NCBI RefSeq assembly: GCF_000003815.2
Contig: NC_049992.1
Span: 21,336,242 to 21,400,241 of the forward strand
Direction of reading: 5' to 3'
DNA from: Branchiostoma floridae
Taxonomy: Eukaryota; Chordata; Leptocardii; Amphioxiformes; Branchiostomatidae
Length of the DNA: 64,000 bases
The notes under the pieces are model-generated. The model was not told the origin of the DNA, made no database searches, and was given only the letters and a program-made list of their open reading frames with translations. Below, in pieces: positions 23,701-31,485 of this stretch (the first letter of the stretch is position 1; the number at the start of each line of letters is the position of its first letter). Position numbers and translations under genes: made by a program.

Positions 23701-26700
23701 TTTATATGGGGGCATTATTAAGGCACATCTTTGTCAAATTTCAGCTCATTTGATTGTAATACCAGGGTACAGGGGCCAAAATATACAGTTTTGGTCTAAA
23801 ATTGACCAAAAAATCTCAATAAAATCATTTTAGAGGCAGATATGAAAAAACTGAGAAAAAAGCATCAAGGTATTGGCCCATTCTACCCCTGTGCCAAATT
23901 TCAGGTCATTCGGTCCAGGAACGGCGGAGATGAATCACTTTGAAGATTTGACAGGAGAAAGAAAGAAAGAAAGAAGAAAGAAAGAAACATTACGAATACA
24001 ATATATTTCACCATACTATGTATGGCTGAAATATAATGAATGCGAACTAAAAAAAAAGGTTTTGTCTTGCAAGGATTTGTATGTTTTCATTGTAGCATGG
24101 TTTGATCCTCAAATATTAGCCTGGGTACCATTCTCCGCTGGTCGGCTTTGGGGTGCTTTACCTGGCCCAGTGCTAAGGCACCGACCTGCTTCTGACAGCC
24201 TGTCTGATTAGCTGCCCTTTAAGATTTTGCTGCCAGAGCTTGTAGCCGGCCTTTTGAGTTTATGTTGGAGTGCGACGAAATCTAACCAACCCCATAAGAA
24301 CTAATTAACTGCACGGGCCGGCTACCCCTACAGCGCCAAAGATTATATCAGGCGCCTTGATGTTATGGTTACCACGTACTCATTTTGAAGGGGATGTCAT
24401 AGGCGTCACAAGTAGAAGACAGAAGCAAAATGTTTACCGTGGCTTTGAGCTATAGTTCATGGTGAAACAGCCAACGTGAAAACCACCGCAAAAGTTTCCG
24501 CATTTACAGTACTTTAACTGTAAAGGAGGCCACATTTACCAGGGCACTCCAGCCATCACTGAACAGTGACGGTGGGCGTTATAAACTTCCTGGCACATTT
24601 GACCAATTGCTGACGTCACATGTCTCACAAGTTTACAATCTGAAGTGATTGGTCATCAGTATTAATCCTGAAGAAAGCGACAGTGGCCAATGGAAATTTG
24701 ATCCATCTATACCTTTGTGTTGGAAGAAAGTTTTGACTCACTCACTATCCAAAGTTTAGCATTGTACTATATGTATGTGTATAATTACTACCAACACAGA
24801 TTGATGGGCTTCCATTATATAAAATTCTTCTTATATACCTTTTTTTATAAATTTATATTATTATAAGTAGATGGCTATATGTGACTGGGGAGCGTTTTGA
24901 GTGTTTTTCAGTGTAGATTAACTTCCAGTGTTTGATGCCACAACCTGCTGTTGTTAGTACATTTTGTGCACGTTCATACATGGTTCTATCCTGAGCCACT
25001 GTTACTGGTAAGGCTCCAGATGTTTACCCTGTACTTTGATTTGACAATGATGTATTATGAGGAGGCTTGTGTGAGATGAGAGTATACACTGAGTAGAGAG
25101 GTGAGTGAGTGTGAGTGAGTGAGTGAGTGAGTGTGAGTGAGTGTGAGTGAGTGAGAGCGAGCGAGCGAGTGTGAGTGAGTGTGAGTGAGAGCGAGCAAGC
25201 GAGAGTGAGTGAGTCTGAGTGAGAGTGAGTGAGTAGAGAGGTGAGAGCGAGTGAGTGAGTGACTGAGAGTGAGTGAGTGAGTGAGTGAGTGAGTGAGCGA
25301 GCGAGCGAGCGAGCGAGCGAGTGACTGTGAGTGAGTGACTGTGAGTGAGTGTGAGTGAGTGAGTGAGTGTGTGAGTGAGTGTGAGTGAGTGAGTGTGAGT
25401 GAGTGAGTGAGTGAGTGAGTGAGTGAGTGAGTGAGTGAGTGAGTGAGTGAGTGAGTGAGTGAGTGAGTGAGACTCACCCTGGGGTCGTAGGGAGGCGATG
25501 ATGTACATCTCTTCAGTAGTCTCTTTACATCATAGATGCCCTCCTCAGCTGTGGGCCAGTCCTGAACCTGACCTTTTACATGGTCACAACATGAAAATTA
25601 AAAACGTTTATGCAAATGCTGTCTTTTAAGAGTTATGATATTTGATAATACAGTACATGCTAACTACACATCTTACAAATCCAGCTCTCTTAAATCAAGG
25701 ACAGGCTGTTCTGTCATATAGCCATTAACTAACAATAATCATAATTTGGGAAAGCAAATGAAACACAATGTCATATATTGTAATATCCTGCAGTTTAACG
25801 TAATCACGATGAATGTCACTGTTTGTCTCTCATTAGTACTTTTTAGCAAGCCTCCATGTCTGGTTCTGAACCAGCTGCCATGTGAGGTCATCCCATCATC
25901 GCAATTATAATCCATGTGTAATCTAATTATCTTTTGGTTGGAATCTAGGAAGCTGGAAGTATGATCTTGGATAGTTTATTTGATGTTCAATTACATTAGA
26001 AAAGTGTATATTTAGTATACACATGCCAGTGTTTATTGAATAATACTATTATCATACACATTGATAAAGAATTGTTGTATTTTGGTGTCATAAACACTTT
26101 AAGGGTGTCAATAAGGGTGATGTTGCTCAGGGCTCAAAATTCATTCTTGGAATTAACGGGGATTTGGTAATTATACCAAAATATTTTGGTGCACCAGACT
26201 CCAGTGCACTCACAGAACAAAATTGGGTGCACAGCTCCAACTTTGGGTGCACGGGCCCTGTTGCTAGATGGTTTCTGCATACCAGATTGACTTCTACACT
26301 ACTGTGTAACAACTTTTTGTTACTGTCTGTCATAACTTTTAGTTACATAAGTTTTTGTTACAAAACTCTTGATGGACTTACATGTAGATTTCCCATGTAC
26401 CATAATAATGACCCTCTTCTCCATACTTACTTGTTCTGGATGTAGTTCCTCTCTGTGGAGAGACTGTCGCAGTGTACTCTTGTTGAGCCATTTGTCTTCT
26501 CTCATTCTCTTCTCGCCTTCTTGCTTCTATCACTGCTCGTTCTTCCTGACTCCTACTGAGCAGACGATCTGCGATGTCATACTGCCCTACATGTGCAACA
26601 AGTCATGTCAGCTTATCATCATCATCATCGCCACTTTGCTAGCTGCACAAGAACGATGCAGGCTACTAGTATCATCATCATCAGATACAGAGATGATCTG

Positions 26701-27910
26701 GTGACTTAAGAATTTGTAGCCCTACTGTAACTCTGAGTTACTGAGTTTTAGGGTTTGACGTTAGAAAGAAAAAAGAGGTACCGGTACATCATCATCACTA
26801 ACCTGAGTCATCAAGTGCCTCACAGAAAACTCTGAAGGCATCTCGTCCCCTTCTGGTCAGACTGGTCAGGAGTTTGGTACACTGGTCAAACCTGGTTTTC
26901 TCTGCCTGTGGTCAAAACAAAAACAACTCTGGTCTGCCTAAACACCACAAATGACCAGAAACAACCACAAACCACCACAAACAACTCTAATAAGCAGTGT
27001 ATATGGGGCAACGACCTTGTGTGTGACCCACTGGAGACCAAGTTTATAAATTTATGAATTTAAAAAACGCAACAACTCCTACGTATTCACGAGTTATTTC
27101 GAGTTTATTATAGCCCGCTGGTTTCAAGATCGAAGGAATTCTAGGCCACCATGTCTGCATGTGGAAGTTCGCGATAACTTCCTCGGCTCCATAGACGACA
27201 GGGCGATAAAACTATGGAAGCTGTTGGTTCATAGATTATAGCATACCACAATTCTATCATTATCACCTTTTATACTATTGTTTTTCAGCCTCAGATGCAA
27301 GCAAGCACGGTCCAACATGGTGGACTGGACTAACTAGATATTAACTGGTGGACTTGCTTTTTTTTACCTTTATACCACATCCAGGAGAGAAGGCATCAGC
27401 CTGTTGTGTCCTGATCTTCACATGTACTTTCGACACTCCCAGTTTTTGTCTACCCTTGCTTTAAACTGATTGACACTGTCAGCTGTGACAACTGGTTCTC
27501 CAGAGCATACACAAGGTCGTTGTCCCATATACACTGCATAGTAGAGTCGTCTGTGGTCGTTTGCGGTCGTTTGTGGTGTTTAGGCAGAGCCCAACAACTC
27601 CATTTACTCAGAGTCATCATAAAGCTTATATTGAACACTCAGACACAATCCTTGTCTTCCCTGATGAAACTGATGACCTCACCATGCTTTGGGCATCCAT
27701 AGCAGAAGAGCTGTGAACATTCTACCGGTTGTAGAATTTCTAGCTGATCCAAGGAGAGTAACGATAAACGTTTAACCTACCCGTATATCCTCCAGCATGA
27801 CGTCATTATAGATGCCATGTTCCACCATATAGTCATACACCAGTTTAGGTTCCAGTTCCCGCACAGGAAAGTCTGTTCTTCCTGAGAATCTCTCTGTGCG
27901 CTTCCTGCAT
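8518..27910 (-). CDS. Caspase-9-like initiator caspase with N-terminal CARD (apparent frameshift in CARD exon)
   Basis: Nine coding exons in transcript order: 27910-27781, 26905-26803, 26586-26431, 25572-25478, 15521-15354, 13259-13043, 12610-12458, 10152-10043 and 8733-8518. All borders are GT-AG and phases are continuous. Exons 1-3 encode a CARD (MVEHGIYNDVMLEDIR, then RRGRDAFRVFCEAL) and exon 4 the linker. Exon 5 begins p20 with NPRGHAFILNNKYF. Exon 6 has LLSHGG and QACRG, the catalytic histidine and cysteine. Exon 7 has the linker and ADTFLAYATVPG. Exon 8 has FVSWRNSERGSWF and exon 9 NLYFNPG. The p10 part is closest to caspase-9, the protease recruited through its CARD to Apaf-1. Expected product is about 449 aa once the frame is corrected. 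Oddities: the frame of start ATG 27910-27908 (MQEAHREILRKNRLS) does not meet the rest of exon 1 without a 2-nt correction; the C-terminus runs about 35 residues past the usual end. The caspase call is very secure, the caspase-9 subtype good. Confidence 0.93.
8830..10042. other. Last intron of caspase-9-like gene
   Basis: Apart from the gene's own splice sites I see no coding exon. The two overlapping minus-strand reading frames at about 9304-9597 have no recognisable domain. A sequence of many hydrophobic and cysteine codons there looks fortuitous. Confidence 0.4.
10043..10152 (-). CDS. p10 core exon of caspase-9-like gene
   Basis: 110 bp, the same length and phase as exon 3058-3167 of the caspase-2-like gene. 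It encodes FVSWRNSERGSWF and a helix ending QLMTD. The Arg of SWR and the GSW block form the substrate-binding groove in caspases of known structure. Identical exon length supports descent of the two genes from one ancestor. Confidence 0.9.
11018..11387. mobile_element. MITE with ~85 bp terminal inverted repeats
   Basis: The left arm (11018-11103) begins AGGCCACACCAATTTAATTT. The right arm (11304-11387) is its inverted copy and ends TTAAATTGGTGTGGCCT. Both arms include a GGAGCGAG block and an (ATAAAA)n-like run. It lies inside an intron of the caspase-9-like gene. No coding content. Confidence 0.8.
11639..11735. repeat. Small palindromic element, copy 1
   Basis: Ends TAGGGATATCAAGTCAACGG and CCGTCAACTTGATATCCCT... 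are inverted; the total length is about 95 bp. A second, more decayed copy lies at 37998-38072 in a troponin I intron. Flanking sequence at 11780-12250 (GTGGCCAC, AGGTGGCCGCTATAGA) belongs to another dispersed repeat that reappears at 21430-21560. Confidence 0.65.
12458..12610 (-). CDS. Interdomain-linker exon of caspase-9-like gene
   Basis: 153 bp, phase 1 to phase 1. It encodes the p20/p10 linker, rich in Asp, Ser, Thr and Pro, and the start of p10 with ADTFLAYATVPG. Within it MPD-ATVAAP looks like a cleavage site followed by a possible IAP-binding tetrapeptide; see findings. Confidence 0.88.
13043..13259 (-). CDS. Catalytic p20 exon of caspase-9-like gene
   Basis: 217 bp, matching exon 2009-2228 (220 bp) of the neighbouring gene in phase and content. 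It encodes CCVVVLLSHGGQGG with the catalytic histidine and KPKLFFVQACRGG with the catalytic cysteine. The acceptor is a weak TTTTTTGAAG. The donor is GAG|gtaaac. Confidence 0.92.
13505..15183 (+). mobile_element. TIR element B, copy 2, split by a nested MITE
   Basis: Same element as 3624-4550, in an intron of the caspase-9-like gene. Its ends read CTCGTTCTCATTGAAATG and CATTTCAATGAGAACAAG. The palindrome at 13672-13703 has one changed base. The GGTAACGTTTGTTACAG copies remain intact at about 13850 and 14031. A second element is inserted at 14205-14961. Confidence 0.8.
14205..14961. mobile_element. MITE C nested in element B
   Basis: About 757 bp. The ends GACCCTGTTCACACTCA and TGAGTGTGAACAGGGTC are perfect inverted copies. 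Sub-terminal inverted blocks contain TTATTCGGATAA-type sequence. The uninterrupted site in copy 1 of element B (about 4310) shows the exact insertion point. TTG on the left and TTA on the right are compatible with a 3-bp target duplication as in PIF/Harbinger elements, but this is tentative. The reading frames inside show no transposase. Confidence 0.82.
15354..15521 (-). CDS. First p20 exon of caspase-9-like gene
   Basis: 168 bp, 56 codons, phase 0 at both ends. It encodes KYSMTRNPRGHAFILNNKYF, with the strand and Arg that shape the S1 pocket, then LRDGTNKDAQNL and LFQELFFI. The acceptor TTTTTACTAG and donor GCT|gtaagt are good. The equivalent exon of the caspase-2-like gene is not in the window. 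Confidence 0.9.
15591..15904. mobile_element. hAT-like CAGGG-ended MITE, copy 2
   Basis: The ends CAGGGCTCAAAATTC and GAATTTCGAGCCCTG are inverted. The interior contains five or more TTGGGTGCAC units in either spacing. GGTACT adjoins both ends, suggesting a target duplication. It sits 70 bp upstream (in gene sense) of exon 15521-15354. Confidence 0.7.
16003..17311. repeat. Long inverted repeat pair, arms ~95 bp, 1.1 kb apart
   Basis: The arm at 16003-16101 and the arm at 17213-17311 are inverted copies. Both contain CGACCGACCGGACAGCCG, and ACTCGAAACCCC on the inner or outer side. The interior has no recognisable gene. This may be one transposon with long TIRs or two insertions in opposite orientation. 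It lies in the largest intron of the caspase-9-like gene (15522-25477). Confidence 0.6.
18814..19700 (-). mobile_element. TIR element A, copy 2 (better-preserved ends)
   Basis: About 887 bp, inverted relative to copy 1 at 1088-1976. The ends TAACATGCATTGGCATAATA and TATTATGCCAATGGATGTTA are inverted with one mismatch. It holds an uninterrupted 61-codon frame (19057-19242, - strand), beginning MAGKWRRTFNL and containing VESCSSCAVSTC, of unknown identity. Located in an intron of the caspase-9-like gene. Confidence 0.8.
19760..20345 (-). mobile_element. Element E, copy 1, interrupted
   Basis: Inverted relative to related copies at 24540-24780 and 41345-42260. Shared blocks include ATCACTGAACAG, GACGGTGGGCG (here CATCGCCCACCATC) and CAAATTTTCAACAACCACTGTCGCC. 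The copy is split by the insertion at 19879-20196. Function unknown; a dispersed repeat. Confidence 0.5.
19879..20196. mobile_element. TTAA-flanked MITE nested in element E
   Basis: 318 bp. The ends GGGCACAACCCGCCGTACGT and ACGTACGGTGGGTTGTGCCC are inverted with one mismatch. The left flank is TTAA and the right flank TTAG. This fits a four-base TTAA duplication, as made by piggyBac-type transposases, with one later change. No coding content. Confidence 0.7.
22005..23460 (+). repeat. Tandem direct duplication (~0.6-0.8 kb units)
   Basis: A segment beginning GACCGTCAACA and GTCGCACGG occurs at about 22000 and again at about 22850. It contains CTTATGAATATTAATTAGCC and CTCTTCGCTGATTGGCT. The blocks follow in the same order in both units, through a segment ending near AACAAATTTCCCCT. 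The first unit carries an extra GC-rich stretch (22277-22380). The duplicated unit looks like the 5' part of a dispersed element. Confidence 0.7.
23420..23990 (+). repeat. Three ~165-bp tandem units ending in a GAAA-rich tail
   Basis: Blocks CCAGGGTACAGGAGCCAAAA, TTTGGTCAAAAATTGG and CAAATTTCAGCTCATT recur three times with gradual divergence. The array ends in a GAAAGAAAGAAA run (23960-23990). Long open frames across it are repeat artefacts. It follows directly on the tandem duplication at 22005-23460, so the two may form one element. Confidence 0.65.
24540..24780 (+). mobile_element. Element E, copy 2
   Basis: Related to 19760-20345 and 41345-42260. Contains CCATCACTGAACAGTGACGG, TTTGACCAATTGCTGACGTC and ACCTTTGTGTTGGAAG. 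No coding content seen. Confidence 0.5.
25097..25471. repeat. (GAGT)n microsatellite touching a splice donor
   Basis: About 375 bp of GAGT/GAGC repeat, pure at its right end (25390-25470). In gene sense it is TCAC repeat starting six to seven bases after the donor GG|gtgagt of exon 25572-25478. Long reading frames through it (poly-LTHS) are artefacts. Confidence 0.95.
25478..25572 (-). CDS. Linker exon of caspase-9-like gene
   Basis: 95 bp, phase 1 to phase 0. Encodes QVQDWPTAEEGIYDVKRLL and a Cys/Ser/Pro stretch ending YDPR, which joins the first p20 exon. The acceptor is TGTAAAAG. No domain; it links CARD and p20. Confidence 0.8.
26128..26260. mobile_element. hAT-like CAGGG-ended MITE, copy 3 (short)
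   Basis: 133 bp with ends CAGGGCTCAAAATTC and GGGCCCTG and two TTGGGTGCAC units. GTTGCT adjoins both ends. It is probably an internally deleted relative of 15591-15904. Confidence 0.65.
26431..26586 (-). CDS. CARD end / charged-linker exon of caspase-9-like gene
   Basis: 156 bp. It encodes GQYDIADRLLSRSQEE, the last CARD helix, then an Arg/Glu-rich segment (EARRREENERRQMAQQ), probably helical. Borders are CATGTAG|GG and ACAA|gtaagt. Confidence 0.85.
26803..26905 (-). CDS. CARD middle exon of caspase-9-like gene
   Basis: 103 bp, phase 0 to 1. It encodes AEKTRFDQCTKLLTSL and RRGRDAFRVFCEALDDSG, the typical CARD helix 4-5 signature (RRG..AF..FC.AL). Borders ACCACAG|GCA and TCAG|gttagt. Confidence 0.9.
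26930..27603. mobile_element. Element with ~105-bp inverted ends in CARD intron
   Basis: The left arm (about 26932-27035) and right arm (about 27490-27595) are inverted copies. Both hold TGCCTAAACACCACAAA, short ACCACAAAC subrepeats and TATGGGGCAACGACCTTG. No coding content was seen. It fills most of intron 1 of the caspase-9-like gene. Confidence 0.7.
27781..27910 (-). CDS. First CARD exon of caspase-9-like gene, frameshifted
   Basis: From ATG 27910-27908 (context ACAATGC) the frame reads MQEAHREILRKNRLS, the usual start of CARD helix 1, then goes out of frame and stops near 27844. The rest of the CARD (VRELEPKLVYDYM onward) is in another frame. The switch lies near 27863-27868 (TTTCCTGTG). 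The exon is 130 bp; the joined phases need 132 or 129. Confidence 0.85.
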
Positions 27911-28019
27911 TGTTGATGTTCACCTTTACAATCACTGAGACGTGTAACCACCTGCAGGCTGTGTCCAGCACGTCCAGCTTTACTGACCCTCACAGTCACA
28001 AGTTGCTGGCTGGTCATCA

Positions 28020-28058
28020 GGGGAATCCCCGCACGGAAAGTACCGTAAACCCGGAAGT
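28020..28058. promoter_or_regulatory. Candidate promoter sites: kappaB palindrome and ETS motif
   Basis: GGGGAATCCCC (28020-28030) fits the NF-kappaB consensus GGGRNWYYCC. CCGGAAGT (28051-28058) is a full ETS core. They lie 110-150 bp upstream of the caspase-9-like start. No TATA box was seen, which is usual for ETS-driven promoters. The binding role is inferred only. Confidence 0.45.
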
Positions 28059-28109
28059 GAACACGGCACCGCAGACAAGCGCATATGCGCATATGAGCAA
28101 GCTTACCCA

Positions 28110-29780
28110 CAGAAATCGCATCAATATGTGGTCAATGTAGTCAGTCATATCAGAAAAAATACTCTTATGTAAAATAAAGCACCTTGATTATGTCCTGTAC
28201 ATGTTGAAGAGTATAGTTAGTTTCACTATTAAAAAAAATGCTGTCTAACTCTAAGAGAGTCTTCTAGCGATTAGTTCTAAAACTGCACAAGCGTGTTCTC
28301 ACGGTTCCGTGCTCCCATCAGTCCCAATCCCGTGTTCTTCTGTCCTCTCTCAGTCTCTGTATTTGACAGGAGAGTCTCGGGATTGCCGGAGCTATGGTAC
28401 GACTGGGTACCGGGCTACCACGTCTATTGCTGAGCTAATTTTCAGAACATGGAGGGCCGAAGGCATGGACCCTCTTAAACGCTATTTCCTGAACTTTTGA
28501 GGGGCAAATCAAGTTCGCTGGCAAAGTTCTTTCATTTAAAAATACGCATTTGTATGGGCCCTGGTCACACTGTTCGAGTTCACACGACTTTAGTACTGCG
28601 ATGGGGGTTTCATGCGCGGGACACGGGATCTCCATTTACTAGTAACTTCCTATCCGAGGGACGGCCCTAACCGAAACTAGGTACTCATTTTCACCTAAGT
28701 GAAGTGGGGAAATGTCACGGAGGAATCTGCTTGGAGATTAACTCGTCTCACATTGATGCTTGATGTAGATGTTAATCATGCAAATCAGACCCTAAGTTGT
28801 CTAACTAATGAGGAAAATTCATAAACTCACTCCGTTTCTTGAGATTATTAGAACATGCATAAAATTACATGTATTCAACTGTATGCAAATTAGGTCCTCA
28901 TTTTTTTAATTGATACTTGATACTCAACGATGTTCACCTTAACGTAACTTTTAAGTGATACAAATATGAAAATCCCGTCATTAACCACTACGTGATATTA
29001 TTTTGTCATTAATCACGCAAATTAGGCATTCATATGCATAATTTTCATCCAGCAATTTTTCTGTTCTGTTCTTCTCTTTCACAATTACATTACAGTTTCG
29101 CGTTTAAAAACGCAACATGACAGATCCAAGATAGCCGCCAGTATCATCTGATTTCTTCATTGGACTAGTTAAACTGTAATATCCAACACAAAAATTGGAC
29201 TCACCAATTGGACTCACCCATCTGATTGCTTAATGACTCAAGGTCGGAGTTCGAATCTATTGGCGAAAGGGTGCTGTAAAAGGACGGAAATGCGCTGTTG
29301 TCTCCCTAACTTTCACTCCCTATTGCTTGGTGATCGTTATAGCTGAGCATAGATTTGTTGTATTTCCTGAAAAGCCCATGGTAGGTTGTCAAGTTACTTT
29401 TGTGCGAGTAGTTGGTCGGCCGCCGAATCTATTTTTGTATTAGTCCGCGGCAACGGTGATGCGTTTTTATTTTCGCCTGATGACCCCAAATAGCAGCGTT
29501 TGTCATCCGCTTTCGTCGAATTTGCGTCATCGGAGATGGCAAAAAAGTTATCATATAGATTTGTTTAATTATCATTTTTCACAAAAAGGAGGAACTTAGC
29601 TTCTCTACCACGCAAACCGATATCCTGGTAAAATTCTTTTTTCTAAGCAGCTTGGATCAAAAAAGTGTTTATCAAATTATACTTTTCGGGTTCAAAAAAC
29701 TTCACTACATATTCTGCCAAAATAAAGAAGCAATAGATGATAGCAATACGCTTCTCGGAAAGAAGCAGGAAACGGCTTTC
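28110..29780. other. Intergenic stretch without a recognised gene
   Basis: Holds degenerate octamer-rich repeat sequence at about 28750-29060 (GCATAAAATTACATG, GCAAATTAGGTCCTCATT). Around 29225-29260 a GGAGTTCGAATCT block resembles an internal polymerase III box B without a convincing tRNA fold. Nothing else can be supported. Confidence 0.4.
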
Positions 29781-29789
29781 CACCGCAAT

Positions 29790-30240
29790 GGAATGGAAAA
29801 CTGCTGTCACATTTGGGCCGGAGCTTCCCAGTACTCTCTGGCCTGTTTCAACAGAGTGCGCTTATGGAATCTTGTTGGGAGTGACTTGTTCGCCACTTTA
29901 CAACCCCTGTCGCGTAATGTAGTAAGTCTAGCGTTATTCTATCGCTACTTCCATGGTAAATGCTCAGCAGAACTTCACTCATCTGTGCCTCTAATACGAA
30001 CTTTACCTGCAAGAATCCGTTTTGCCACTTCCACGAAAGCAAAGCATCCTTTTTCCCTCCATAATCCACCTATTAGGGGGAAGTTCCACGCTAAGAGCTT
30101 CTTTCCTAGAACTACATCGTTATGGAATAAGTTAAGCTTCCACGGACTTGCTTCTCTGTGGGGACCAGGGTACAATCTGAAACTTTTTAAGTCAAGGGTT
30201 AACTGACATCTTTCTTCACAATATACATTATTGTAAACCA
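29790..30240 (+). mobile_element. Non-LTR retrotransposon (LINE), C-terminal fragment
   Basis: An open frame to TAA at 30204-30206 encodes a well-known LINE C-terminal pattern: CHIWAGAS, LFYRYFHGKCSAELHS, SFFPRTTSLWNKL and YNLKLFKSRVN. Only the end of the reverse-transcriptase polyprotein is present, so it is a 5'-truncated, inactive copy. It is a different family from the adjacent fragment at 30541-31446. Confidence 0.85.
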
Positions 30241-30540
30241 AAACGCTTGAGTGGCTCCATGAGCCTTGTTTTTTGCGTTAAGTTTCGCGCCCAACGCTTC
30301 TGAACGGAACCCTTCGCCTAAGGGAGTCCACCGAAATCGCAAAAGAAACTCTGGTCCGATACCTTAACTAGAAAATATCTAACTAGTTCTGACTGTTTTA
30401 TTATTATTTCCGTGAATAGTACACATTCGTCAAATACAAAACAAATGAACAGAAGACAGCCTCCCATTATTATTTACAGCAGAAACCAGCAACAAAATCA
30501 AGCGAAATTATACATTGAAATATCAAAATGAAGCATAACT

Positions 30541-31446
30541 TGCATATATGTCAAGAACAACGATATACCCACCTGCTGCACACAGTCTGACGCAAACCTG
30601 TTCGCCGATGACACATCACTCTCAACCAGCAACCGATCCGTCCAACATGTAGTCAACTCACTCAACACGGACCTACGGTCCGTATCCAACTGGCTAACAA
30701 ACTGGAAGCTAGAAGCCAATGAGGACAAATGCAAGGTGATGTTCATCACAACCCGCACTCTCCCTAGACCCCCTGCTCCAGTCATACTAGGCGGTTGTAC
30801 ACTACAAGTTGTTACTAGCTACAAGCATCTTGGTGTCACCCTAACAAACACACTTTCCTGGTCTAAACACATTGAAACAACCTCCACTAAGTCAAGAAGA
30901 TCTGCTGGCCTACTGTGTGCACTGAGAAAGAAGGTACCAAAGGATATCCTGCTCAGACTGTACAAAACCATCACCAGACCTGGCCTGGAGTACGCCGACG
31001 TCGTTTGGGCTGGACTCACCAAGCGCGACGAAACAAAACTGGAATCAATTCAATACCAAACTGCCAGACTGATCAGCGGACAACATGGACTCCCGTACCC
31101 GTCATACCAATCTCTGTACACCCAGCTATCCCTTCCATCACTGCAGTTCCGACGACAATTCCACACCGCTGTCACCCTGTACAAGCTCCTCAACGGTCAC
31201 TGCCCTCCACACCTTCAAACCCTGATACCCAGAACCCGTGCGTCTGCTACTGAGTCACGTTACTCCCTCAGGAACAGCGACCACCTGACATCTGAACTCA
31301 CTAAGTCCACCAGAGGCCAGAAAACATTCATCTACAGAGCAACAGCACTCTGGAACACTCTCCCTACTGCTACTCGCACAGCCACCTCCACTGCTTCTTT
31401 CAAAAGAAAACTGTGGGAATGTCTAGGCAACCCTTACGCATGGTAA
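30541..31446 (+). pseudogene. LINE reverse transcriptase 3' part (jockey/CR1-type), 5'-truncated
   Basis: Open from about 30541 to TAA at 31444-31446. The start (YVKNNDIPTC, ANLFADDTSLS) carries the catalytic FADD box of the palm domain. Then follow GVTLTNTLSW, LRLYKTITRPGLEYADVVW, YQTARLISGQHG and a C-terminal ALWNTLPTATRT. Roughly 300 residues of the C-terminal half remain without a stop, suggesting a fairly recent insertion. The fingers domain and endonuclease are missing, so it cannot move by itself. Confidence 0.9.
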
Positions 31447-31485
31447 ATTAGTCTTACACGTGTATATACAGACCCTGACCTCTCA

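Noticed and set aside
23209..23833. Open frames of 96-170 codons with repeated PFLVKNWPKIAKIS-like blocks
   Set aside because: They come from the 165-bp tandem units; the period is close to a multiple of three, giving false repeats in protein.
25002..25508. Open frames of 140-168 codons rich in Leu-Thr-His-Ser
   Set aside because: They are translations of the GAGT/TCAC microsatellite in two frames.
27772..28110. Upstream extension of the CARD frame to an ATG at 28110
   Set aside because: The frame is open by chance through the promoter-like region. The start at 27910 in the other frame gives a true CARD N-terminus.
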